From an uncultured Eubacteriales bacterium (GTDB lineage: Bacteria > Bacillota > Clostridia > Christensenellales > Pumilibacteraceae): a DNA stretch of 49,523 bases. Numbering within the stretch: the stretch's first letter is position 1; the number at the start of each line of letters is the position of its first letter. The translations under genes were made by a program, and so were the position numbers. Shown piece by piece: positions 8,338-15,334 of the stretch. Below the pieces are notes generated by a model. It was not told where the DNA came from and did not search any database. It was given only the letters and a program-made list of their open reading frames with translations. The stretch lies in assembly GCA_900543755.1 (NCBI GenBank), contig UQSP01000009.1, forward strand, positions 1 through 49,523, written 5' to 3'.

Positions 8338-10074
8338 ATGCTTGGGACATTAAAGAAAATTTTTGCTTTTGCAGGCAAACGAAAAGGGCTCCTGATCAAA
8401 TCGTTGGTTTTTTCATTCTTGAATGGCATCTTTGCATCTCTTCAATTTGCCGCCCTTTATTTTATCATTGACGCGCTGGTTTCTAACGATCATAGTCTCA
8501 CCTCTGTTTGGCTATCGTTAGGAATGATGGTGTTGTCTGTTGCCGGGCGTATTTTTGCTTCATATTTTTCCATGAACGAGCAAACCGTCGTTGGTTATGG
8601 TATGGTAGCAGATAAAAGAATATCTATTGGAGATAGATTGCGCTATATCCCTATGGGATACTTCAACAAAAACAATATCGGGACGATTACAGGTATTGTT
8701 ACGACCACTTTAGGCGATGTTGAGGGGGCCGCTCCTGTTGCTCTTGTCAATATAATCGGCGGTTTTTTCAATTCTATTGTATTGATTCTTTTCCTTTTTA
8801 TTCTCAATTGGCAGCTTGGGCTTATCGCTTTGTTTGGCGTAGTTTGCTATTTAATCGTAACTGAAATAGCCACAAGAAAATCTACTGCTACAGCAACAAA
8901 ACGTCAGAATGCTCAGCGCGGATTAGTAGAATCCGTGTTGGAATTTATTCAAGGTATGAGTATTGTAAAGTCGTTCGGCTTTGAAAAAAAGAGTTCCAAG
9001 TCGATTACTTCGGCTATTTATAACAGCAATAAGAACAATTTGAATTTGGTTTATTCGCTGGCGCCGTATCTTGCTTTACAACAGTTTGTGATTCGCCTAT
9101 TTAGCGTAATTCTTTTGGCAATGACGCTCTTTCTCTATACGCAAGGTGTATTTACTATTGTTTTTGGGGTGCTGTTTGTAATTCTATCCTTTACCGTTTT
9201 TAACAGCTTAGAAAGCGCGGGAAGTCAAATCACTATGTTGCAAATGTTGGCATCCTCTATCGAAACTGCAAACTCTGTAGATAATACTCCGATTATGGAT
9301 GAGAATGGAACTTCTATTTCGCCAAAATCTACCGATATTGAGTTTGAAAATGTTGATTTCTCCTACTCTACGCGCAAAATTTTAGACAACGTTAGTTTTT
9401 CCATTCCGGAAAAAACGACAACGGCTATTGTTGGGCCCTCTGGTTCTGGGAAAACAACGATGTGTAATTTAATTGCCCGTTTTTGGGATGTAAACGGCGG
9501 TAAAATTACAATTGGCGGAATAGATGTTCGTGATTATACGTTGGATAGCCTTATGAAAAATATTTCGATGGTTTTCCAAAACGTTTATCTCTTTGCCGAT
9601 ACAATCGAAAACAATATTAAATTTGGCTGCCCAGACGCAACTCATGAAGATGTAGTTGAAGCAGCAAAAAAAGCTTGTTGTCACGATTTTATCGTTGCCC
9701 TTCCCGATGGTTACAACACTATCATTGGTGAAGGAGGAGGAACTCTGTCAGGCGGGGAAAAACAACGCATATCAATTGCTCGCGCTATATTAAAAGATGC
9801 GCCTATTATCATCTTAGACGAAGCAACGAGCAGTGTTGATCCAGAAAATGAAGACGAACTGCAAAGAGCCATTGAAGCCTTAACTCACGATAAAACTATT
9901 ATTATGATAGCTCATCGCTTAAAAACAGTTCGTAATGCAGATCAGATACTTGTACTTAACAATACACATATCGTACAACGCGGTACTCATAACGAATTGA
10001 TACAACAAAATGGGTTGTATTCTGATTTTGTTAAAGCGAGAAAGGAAGCTATCGGTTGGAAGTTGGCTAAATAA
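8338..10074 (+). CDS. ABC transporter, fused permease and ATPase (half 2)
   Basis: A 578-aa partner of the previous gene with six transmembrane helices and an ATPase domain: Walker A GPSGSGKTT, signature LSGGEKQR, Walker B ILDEATSSVDPENE, and the H-loop IAHRLKT. An AAGGAGG site lies 7 bases before the ATG at 8338. Both halves keep a catalytic glutamate, unlike the asymmetric exporter pair at 31.9-35.7 kb. This operon is a separate, AT-rich cargo cassette within the island. Confidence 0.9.
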   Translation: MLGTLKKIFAFAGKRKGLLIKSLVFSFLNGIFASLQFAALYFIIDALVSNDHSLTSVWLSLGMMVLSVAGRIFASYFSMNEQTVVGYGMVADKRISIGDRLRYIPMGYFNKNNIGTITGIVTTTLGDVEGAAPVALVNIIGGFFNSIVLILFLFILNWQLGLIALFGVVCYLIVTEIATRKSTATATKRQNAQRGLVESVLEFIQGMSIVKSFGFEKKSSKSITSAIYNSNKNNLNLVYSLAPYLALQQFVIRLFSVILLAMTLFLYTQGVFTIVFGVLFVILSFTVFNSLESAGSQITMLQMLASSIETANSVDNTPIMDENGTSISPKSTDIEFENVDFSYSTRKILDNVSFSIPEKTTTAIVGPSGSGKTTMCNLIARFWDVNGGKITIGGIDVRDYTLDSLMKNISMVFQNVYLFADTIENNIKFGCPDATHEDVVEAAKKACCHDFIVALPDGYNTIIGEGGGTLSGGEKQRISIARAILKDAPIIILDEATSSVDPENEDELQRAIEALTHDKTIIMIAHRLKTVRNADQILVLNNTHIVQRGTHNELIQQNGLYSDFVKARKEAIGWKLAK

Positions 10075-10086
10075 TGGAGGTGATTC

Positions 10087-10464
10087 ATGTCTTTGACCTC
10101 ATCGATGGAGGACTATTTAGAGGCCGTTTTTATCGTTCAAAAGAGATGCGGCACCGTCAGAAGTATTGATGTTGCCGAACAATTGGGATTTACAAAACCT
10201 TCCGTCAGTCGTGCTGTTAAAGTGCTTATAAATTCAGGGCACCTTATTAAGCAGGAAGATGGTTGTCTTGTTTTAACAGATAAAGGAAAACTAATAGCCG
10301 AACAAATTTATGAGCGGCATTGTTTTTTTACCGATCAACTTATAGCAGCTGGCGTAAATCCGAAAACAGCTGAACAAGACGCCTGCAATATAGAACATTC
10401 AATCAGCGCCGACTCATTTCAAAAGCTGAAAACGGCTGTTGAGAAAAAGGAAGATTTGCATTGA
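10087..10464 (+). CDS. DtxR/MntR-like metal-dependent repressor
   Basis: The 125-aa protein has the family's N-terminal winged HTH (SMEDYLEAVFIVQ, then RSIDVAEQLGFTKPSVSRAV) and the dimerisation segment with the conserved ACNIEHSIS motif. It is a short MntR-like form without an SH3-like third domain. A GGAGG site lies 7 bases upstream of the ATG. As the last gene of the ECF/ABC operon it probably senses iron or manganese and represses the operon, perhaps at the palindrome at 3715-3734. Confidence 0.85.
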   Translation: MSLTSSMEDYLEAVFIVQKRCGTVRSIDVAEQLGFTKPSVSRAVKVLINSGHLIKQEDGCLVLTDKGKLIAEQIYERHCFFTDQLIAAGVNPKTAEQDACNIEHSISADSFQKLKTAVEKKEDLH

Positions 10465-10507
10465 TCGTTCCGCGTCTAATATTTTGGGAAAGCATTTAGA
10501 GGCAAAA

Positions 10508-10723
10508 ATGAAACTATATGTATCCTGCCCGGTGTGCGGGCGCAGGCTCTGTAAGGCAGACAATGGCTCAGAAATTGAAATCATCTGTCCCCATTGCGGA
10601 AAGCTCATTTGCATCCACGTGGGGGCAAATGAGGTCAGAGCGATCCCGTCCGAGCGATATACAAACAAATCAGATTCACAAAAGACCGTTGCAGGGAACC
10701 CCCTGCAACGGTCTTCTCTCTAA
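10508..10723 (+). CDS. small zinc-ribbon protein (Com-like)
   Basis: A 71-aa protein starting at MKLYVSCPVCG with two CxxC knuckles (CPVCG and CPHCG) about 20 residues apart, a zinc-ribbon arrangement resembling phage Com-type proteins. The ATG at 10508 is chosen because the upstream extension overlaps the repressor gene and lacks motifs; the ribosome-binding site is weak (GAGG). The C-terminal residues from about 58 on are encoded by the strong hairpin at 10682-10715, so the tail may be incidental. Such proteins are common near integrases of Firmicutes mobile elements; the function is unknown. Confidence 0.65.
   Translation: MKLYVSCPVCGRRLCKADNGSEIEIICPHCGKLICIHVGANEVRAIPSERYTNKSDSQKTVAGNPLQRSSL
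10682..10715 (+). terminator. strong hairpin overlapping the zinc-ribbon gene end
   Basis: A perfect 15-bp stem (10682-10696 with 10701-10715; AAGACCGTTGCAGGG and complement) has a 4-base loop and is followed by a pyrimidine-rich CTCTCT. It closes the cargo cassette and lies within the last codons of the zinc-ribbon gene. Confidence 0.8.
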
Positions 10724-10810
10724 TCGCTATTATTGCTGAAACTACATAATACCTGCGCGGAAATATATCAGCCTACGTTGATGTAAACTATTTACAGAGG
10801 TTGATATACT

Positions 10811-11137
10811 ATGTTGAGTTCAAAAGAATTATATGAAAGAGTCGATAAATTGCGCAGGGAAAAAGGAATGTCCGTAAATGAGCTGAGTAGTGCGGCGGGC
10901 ATCTCTCATTCTACGCTCAATTCGTGGAAACTTCGCGGCACAATGCCGAAACTCGACGTATTGGACGGAATTTGTTATGCGCTCGGCATTCATTTAATGA
11001 CTTTGCTCTACGACATGGATATAGAAAACATTTCCGCAGATGAAGTCGAACTGCTTGCACTATGGAAGCCGTTGGATAAAACACAGAAGGAAGCCGTACT
11101 CACGATGATGAAAGCGATGAACGCAAAAACTGAATAG
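10811..11137 (+). CDS. XRE/Cro-CI family HTH regulator
   Basis: The 108-aa protein has an N-terminal Cro/CI HTH (VNELSSAAGISHSTLNSWKL, about 22-41) and a short helical C-terminal part. The composition is typical of repressors of mobile elements controlling lysogeny or transfer. The 10724-10810 spacer in front holds its promoter region. A hairpin at 11172-11226 follows and should terminate it before the sigma-like gene. Confidence 0.85.
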   Translation: MLSSKELYERVDKLRREKGMSVNELSSAAGISHSTLNSWKLRGTMPKLDVLDGICYALGIHLMTLLYDMDIENISADEVELLALWKPLDKTQKEAVLTMMKAMNAKTE

Positions 11138-11171
11138 CTGATATAGAGTTAAAATCTGCTCGAACAGATAT

Positions 11172-11233
11172 AAGCCTGGCATACGGATCAAACCCCTTTC
11201 TGGGGCTATGTACGCATGCCCGGCTTTTTTAAT
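11172..11233 (+). terminator. terminator after the XRE regulator
   Basis: An 11-bp stem with one mismatch (AAGCCTGGCAT with ATGCCCGGCTT, 11172-11182 and 11216-11226) encloses a second small CCCC/GGGG hairpin and is followed by a T-rich run. The arm ending GCCCGGCTT resembles the hairpins at 2441 and 26659, so the island reuses one terminator type. Confidence 0.75.
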
Positions 11234-11387
11234 TTTACGCCCCTCGGCGGTGTTTGATTCGCATTGAACGCCGTCGGGGGATTTTTTATTTACATAGCCT
11301 TTCGGCGGCAGCCGCCGTCGGGCAATTACATATTACCGCGCACAGGTTCAGACCGATGGCGAGAAATCGTTATCGGGGGAAAACTGA

Positions 11388-11783
11388 ATGGCGCGTATCC
11401 GCTATTTCGACGGCACCAAGCACGTCGAGATCGAAGTCACGGAAGAGTTTGCGGCCGAGTACGCCGCAATGGAACACAGGGACAAGCTCGTCGAGCGCAA
11501 GGAAACACGGCGGCATCAGTCGTTGGACAAGTCAATGGAACACGGCTGGGATATTGCGGATCCGTCCGCAGACGTCGATGCACAGGCGGAACGGCGTGAA
11601 GATACTGCCCGTCTGCGTGACGCACTGAAAACGCTTACGGAAAGGCAACGCATCGTTTTCCTTACATACGCGGAAGAAGGCAAATCATTCCGCGAGATAG
11701 GAGAAATGCTCGGACTGCAAAAAGATACCGTAAAGGAGCATTATCATGCCGCTATAAAAAAGTTGCGGAAAATTTTGGGATAA
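11388..11783 (+). CDS. sigma-70 region 4-like protein
   Basis: The 131-aa protein has a C-terminal sigma region 4 HTH (TERQRIVFLTYAEEGKSFRE to KDTVKEHYHAAIKKLRK, about 80-129). It lacks the region 2 needed for a full ECF sigma factor. Such region-4-only proteins are frequent in Firmicutes conjugative elements and may act as DNA-binding activators. A GGGGGA site lies 7 bases before the ATG. In front of it are GC-rich hairpins (about 11242-11290 and 11300-11320), the first followed by six T residues, so transcription into the gene may be attenuated. Confidence 0.8.
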   Translation: MARIRYFDGTKHVEIEVTEEFAAEYAAMEHRDKLVERKETRRHQSLDKSMEHGWDIADPSADVDAQAERREDTARLRDALKTLTERQRIVFLTYAEEGKSFREIGEMLGLQKDTVKEHYHAAIKKLRKILG

Positions 11784-11858
11784 TACCCCCTCAAAACGGC
11801 GTTCCCGTGGCTATTAGGTGAAGGGCCTCGGCTCTATCTCATTTTTAGGAGGCAACCT

Positions 11859-12158
11859 ATGGTGCCATTGGATAAAATCAGAAGCGACCTGAAAGAGATC
11901 AGGTACTACTACTCCCGCAAAGCCATGTTCGACGAGTGCAAGAACATCGTCGTCGGGAACAGCGTGACGGAAAAAGTACGGCGGTATAACGAAGCCGTCA
12001 AGAACGCACCTCCGCGGCTGTACGACATCTATATGATGCTGTACGTAAAAGGTTATACGCAGGAAGGGCTGTCGGCGGAACTCAATTACACGCCCGTCTA
12101 TATCCAGATGCTCAACAAGCAGCTCCTCTTATTCTTGCAGTCAAAGCTGGACGGTTAA
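11859..12158 (+). CDS. small helical protein, possible sigma-like HTH, 99 aa
   Basis: MVPLDKIRSDLKEIRYYYSR has an AGGAGG site 7 bases upstream. The sequence is highly helical. The last third (LYVKGYTQEGLSAELNYTPVYIQMLN) looks like a helix-turn-helix of the sigma region 4 or phage ArpU type, but without a clear match. It lies between the sigma-like gene and the 82-aa gene and is probably co-transcribed with both. The role is likely regulatory (inference). Confidence 0.7.
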   Translation: MVPLDKIRSDLKEIRYYYSRKAMFDECKNIVVGNSVTEKVRRYNEAVKNAPPRLYDIYMMLYVKGYTQEGLSAELNYTPVYIQMLNKQLLLFLQSKLDG

Positions 12159-12170
12159 AGGAGAACGATC

Positions 12171-12419
12171 ATGAAAGAACGCATCCCCGATTTCATCAAA
12201 GACGCGACCAACGTATACCGCACGAAGGACTATATCGTCAGTCAGGTCATAGGCATTCAGTACGACTGCAAAGAGAACAACGCCGTGTTCAGCCACGATA
12301 CCTATTACAGGCGGACGCCGGAACGCGACCGGCAGTATGAGATATTCTTCTGCCATCGCAGGCATATCGACGGCAAGCGCTTGCCGTCCACCATGTATGC
12401 GAGAACGTATAAAGATTAG
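12171..12419 (+). CDS. unknown protein, 82 aa
   Basis: An AAAGGAG site lies 6 bases before the ATG and the gene starts 12 bases after the previous stop, so it belongs to that operon. The product starts MKERIPDFIKDATNVYRTKD and has mixed alpha/beta character and no membrane segment. I do not recognise the family. A strong terminator follows at once. Confidence 0.7.
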   Translation: MKERIPDFIKDATNVYRTKDYIVSQVIGIQYDCKENNAVFSHDTYYRRTPERDRQYEIFFCHRRHIDGKRLPSTMYARTYKD

Positions 12420-12422
12420 CAG

Positions 12423-12453
12423 AGAAGCCCCGTTTTTCGGGGCTTTTCGTTTT
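12423..12453 (+). terminator. rho-independent terminator
   Basis: A stem of GAAGCCCCG with CGGGGCTTTTC and a short T loop is followed by a T-rich tract. It closes the small regulatory operon and separates it from the inovirus-like module. Confidence 0.85.
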
Positions 12454-12455
12454 AT

Positions 12456-12475
12456 GGAAAAGTTGTGGTTTTCTT
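12456..12475 (+). repeat. 20-bp flanking repeat, left copy
   Basis: GGAAAAGTTGTGGTTTTCTT matches the reverse complement of 20899-20918 at 18 of 20 positions. The two copies lie at the outer edges of the inovirus-like module in inverted orientation, both in intergenic DNA. A second partial copy, TATGGAAAGTTAGGC, follows directly at 12475-12489. Confidence 0.7.
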
Positions 12476-12741
12476 ATGGAAAGTTAGGCAACCATTGAAG
12501 CGCTTTCGAGGTTTTGTATAGGCGCGCTATCTGGTTTTCGGCGGCGAAAAGCCCTATAATGACGGTGTACTCGGGAGCGAGAGAAAAGATCGATCCGACT
12601 GCGGTACTTGCAAGCGTAAGAGCGGCCGCTCACCGTAAAGAATCGCAGGAAACGGAATGTTTCAAATAATGCTGTCCCGGTACTACAACTGAATAGGCTG
12701 CGCTATCGGCCACACGGGCAATTATTTTTGGAGGTTTACAA

Positions 12742-13041
12742 ATGCCCAGAAACAGCAGCGCCGGGAAATCTTCTTCCGGCAACGACGGCAAATACAATAA
12801 TCGCCGCTGGTACATCCCTTCCAAGCGCGCCAAGAGCTATGCGGACGAGCGCAAGGCAAAAGTCCACCAGCACGGCCCCAAGGAAGGCAGGCAGCTCACC
12901 GACTACGAGGCGGGCATCCGTTCGGGATACTTGCAGTGCCAGACCGACCATAGCGGCATCTACAAGTACAAAAAGGCGCTCGCGGAAGGTAAGTCTAAAG
13001 AGGAAGCGCGGGAGATCTCCCAGCGCAGAGGTAAAAATTAA
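12742..13041 (+). CDS. small basic soluble protein, 99 aa, unknown
   Basis: The first gene of the module, with a GGAGG site 8 bases before the ATG. The protein begins with a Ser/Gly/Asn-rich tract (PRNSSAGKSSSGNDGKYNNR) and is strongly basic throughout, ending SKEEAREISQRRGKN. It has no membrane segment and no motif I recognise. A nucleic-acid-binding role (such as coating single-stranded phage DNA) would fit charge and position, but this is inference. Confidence 0.65.
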   Translation: MPRNSSAGKSSSGNDGKYNNRRWYIPSKRAKSYADERKAKVHQHGPKEGRQLTDYEAGIRSGYLQCQTDHSGIYKYKKALAEGKSKEEAREISQRRGKN

Positions 13042-13062
13042 CAGGAGGAATTTCAGATCAAG

Positions 13063-13440
13063 ATGGCAGAAAAGAAATCGCAACCCAATCAGCAGCTCTA
13101 TGTACAGAAAGAACCCTTCGAGTACAACGGCAAGACGTACAACCACTACTTCATTCAGGGAGTCGTGCGCGGCAGAGAGGTAAAGATCGACCTCGCCCCG
13201 CCCAATAAGGATACGGATATGGGCGGCTATACCGTTCTCGACATCGTGTTCGGCGACGCCGACAGAGCCGACCTCATCATCGAGCCGTTCGAGATAACGG
13301 ACGAAAAGACGAAACAGGTCGTCAGGGCCAACCGCTATATCGTCCGCACGGTGGACGAGGACGGCAAGGTGTACGAATGTACGGTCAAGCCCGCGCGCAC
13401 GTCGGACAGATCGCTTCTCAATATGCTGCTCGCGGAATAA
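13063..13440 (+). CDS. beta-rich soluble protein, 125 aa, possible ssDNA-binding protein
   Basis: The product MAEKKSQPNQQLYVQKEPFE looks like a small beta-barrel: alternating strands GKTYNHYFIQGVV, REVKIDLAPP, RYIVRTVDEDGKVYECTVK, then a short tail. Size and fold type resemble OB-fold ssDNA-binding proteins such as phage gV, but no diagnostic motif is present. The GGAGG site is 14 bases before the ATG, longer than usual, which could mean weaker translation or an alternative start. It lies directly before the membrane-anchored proteins. Confidence 0.6.
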   Translation: MAEKKSQPNQQLYVQKEPFEYNGKTYNHYFIQGVVRGREVKIDLAPPNKDTDMGGYTVLDIVFGDADRADLIIEPFEITDEKTKQVVRANRYIVRTVDEDGKVYECTVKPARTSDRSLLNMLLAE

Positions 13441-13524
13441 CGGCGGCATAGGCACATCCGGGAGTTGGAGCTTGCGGGGGAAACCGTGAGCTCCATATTC
13501 CCTAAATCAATTCAGGAGGTAAAA

Positions 13525-14700
13525 ATGAGTAACTATAACGACAATTCTTCTTGGTCGGACAAGTTCAGCTGGATCATCACCATCGTGGCAATGGTGCTTG
13601 TGGCCATCCTTTCCATCGGTCTTCTTTGCGCGCTGTTCATTCAGCCGAAGGAAGATGAGCAGGACGAACAGGCAGAAGTTCAGCAAATATCCGTCATGGA
13701 CGGCGCAGGCAACGCGATGGACGCAGATACCGTCTATGCCATGCCGGAGGCAATGTCCTTCTCGGCGGCTTCGCTATTAGAGGCAAGGGCGCAATTCAAT
13801 GAGCCGAGCGGCACGACCGTCACATCGGACGAGAGTGTGGATGTGCGCATAGAGGCGTATGTCCGCCCGGACGATGCGGCAAACAAAAAGGTCGATTTCT
13901 CCGTTGCATGGGGAACGGCGCCCACGCACGGCAGCGAGCCGGTCGAAAACTATCTTACTGTCACGCCTGATTCGGACGGCAGCACAACCGCGACCGTATC
14001 CTGCAAAAAGGCGTTCGGCGACGATACCATCCTCATCACTGTAACCACCCGTGAAGGAGGCTATACCGCGACTTGCACCGTCACATTCACGGGCATTGCG
14101 GACGGCATCTCCATTTCGGGCAGCACGGCAACGAAGAAGTCCTCTTCGGGACGCAGCGAGTATTACGAAGTCGGCACGAGCAAGACGTACACCTTTAACA
14201 TCTCGCTCACCAACGCTTTTGACGACGTGGCAAGCGACTTGTCCGTAAAGGAGATCGGTGGCGTCGGCACGATGTATTTCGGCAACGGATCGTATAACGA
14301 CGGCGGCTATATCAATTTCTCCAACGTCACGCAGAAGGACATCGGGGATCTGGCAGACGAGTTCATCACCTCGGCGACCATTTCCGGAAACACGCTTACC
14401 GTAAAGACGGGCTCGAAGATCTTGGAGAACTACTATTCGAGCTACGGCCCCGACGACTACTTCATCACGGACATCTTCTATGACCGCTACGTCATTGAGA
14501 TGAACGACGATTGGAGCATCAAGGACTCTTCCGACTCGTTCAACAATCAGAATGCGAAGTATAACGCCGAGCACATTGGCGATTGCTACTTCTATGTGAC
14601 GGTCGAAGATGAGATCAGCGGTCTTACGCAGACGGTCAAGCTGTGGCTGGTCAGCTCGGTGAGCGGCGTTTCGCTCTCGCCTTCCACGCTTGAATTTTAA
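13525..14700 (+). CDS. membrane-anchored extracellular protein with Ig-like segments, 391 aa
   Basis: The start at 13525 follows GGAGG by 7 bases; a longer in-frame extension from 13465 has none. A short charged cytoplasmic stretch is followed by one transmembrane helix (about 13-38, IITIVAMVLVAILSIGLLCA). An acidic linker and a beta-rich, Thr/Ser-rich extracellular part with Ig-like strands come next (about 95-385). The protein ends VSGVSLSPSTLEF, the usual first strand of a bacterial Big_2 Ig-like domain, but the domain stops there. The following gene's product ends in a similar motif. A surface or virion structural role is likely. Confidence 0.7.
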   Translation: MSNYNDNSSWSDKFSWIITIVAMVLVAILSIGLLCALFIQPKEDEQDEQAEVQQISVMDGAGNAMDADTVYAMPEAMSFSAASLLEARAQFNEPSGTTVTSDESVDVRIEAYVRPDDAANKKVDFSVAWGTAPTHGSEPVENYLTVTPDSDGSTTATVSCKKAFGDDTILITVTTREGGYTATCTVTFTGIADGISISGSTATKKSSSGRSEYYEVGTSKTYTFNISLTNAFDDVASDLSVKEIGGVGTMYFGNGSYNDGGYINFSNVTQKDIGDLADEFITSATISGNTLTVKTGSKILENYYSSYGPDDYFITDIFYDRYVIEMNDDWSIKDSSDSFNNQNAKYNAEHIGDCYFYVTVEDEISGLTQTVKLWLVSSVSGVSLSPSTLEF

Positions 14701-14711
14701 GGAGGTGAACT

Positions 14712-15323
14712 ATGCAGAGCAAAGGTCAGATAGCGGCAAAGGTCATAGGCGTTATCCTTGTCCTTTTGCTGCTGGCGGGCATTGTTGCCGTCATTTACCG
14801 CTTTACCAACGGCTTCAACGAGGACTTCAAGACCTTTTATGTGGAGTACGGCGGCGAGCAGATCCTCACGACGGAGAGCGAAATGCATCTCGTTTCGGGG
14901 AATACGCACCGCTTCGACGTCAAGTACACTTTCGATACGGAGAACGCTGAGCCAAAAGGCTACAATGTAAAAGTTGTGCCGAACGCGCAGCGCGACTTCG
15001 ATTTCATGGTGGACGGCGAGCGGTACCTCTACTCCAAGCAGGGCGACATGACTGCCGCCTTCGGCTTGAAGAAGAGCGATACATATTTCGAGCTTGTCAT
15101 TCCGGAAGATTTCAGTTTGGAATATGCTCTGCAAAGCTGTTACCCCGACAAAGAGGTCATCGTCCCCGAAGGAGCGGACACTGGGAATTTACAACCCTAT
15201 ATGCTCGTCATTTCTTCGTATAACGACAGCGTGGTCTATCATATTGCGCTGTCGGTCGGAGCGGAAGTTACGGGTGTGACGATAGATCCCTCGCAGATCA
15301 TCTTTACTGGCTCACCGGCATAA
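14712..15323 (+). CDS. membrane-anchored extracellular protein, 203 aa
   Basis: An AAGGAGG site lies 6 bases before the ATG, 11 bases after the previous gene. The N-terminal helix (about 9-29, AKVIGVILVLLLLAGIVAVI) anchors it with the rest outside. The extracellular part is beta-rich and acidic. The C-terminus, VTGVTIDPSQIIFTGSPA, repeats the Big_2-like terminal motif of the upstream protein, so the two are probably related and may assemble together. No enzyme motif is seen. Confidence 0.7.
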   Translation: MQSKGQIAAKVIGVILVLLLLAGIVAVIYRFTNGFNEDFKTFYVEYGGEQILTTESEMHLVSGNTHRFDVKYTFDTENAEPKGYNVKVVPNAQRDFDFMVDGERYLYSKQGDMTAAFGLKKSDTYFELVIPEDFSLEYALQSCYPDKEVIVPEGADTGNLQPYMLVISSYNDSVVYHIALSVGAEVTGVTIDPSQIIFTGSPA

Positions 15324-15334
15324 GGAGGCAAAAC

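Larger units (their letters stand above)
12420..12741 (+). promoter_or_regulatory. 322-bp non-coding leader of the inovirus-like module
   Basis: No gene is visible. From left to right it holds the terminator, the 20-bp flanking repeat, and a perfect TATAAT box at 12555-12560 (with a poor -35). A GC-rich palindromic stretch around AGCGGCCGCT (about 12622-12631) follows, then a GGAGG site just before the first gene. It probably carries the main plus-strand promoter of the module and possibly a replication or packaging signal. Confidence 0.5.

Noticed and set aside
13777..14574. 265-aa minus-strand open frame
   Set aside because: Antisense to the 391-aa surface protein, which has a clear start, membrane anchor and operon position.
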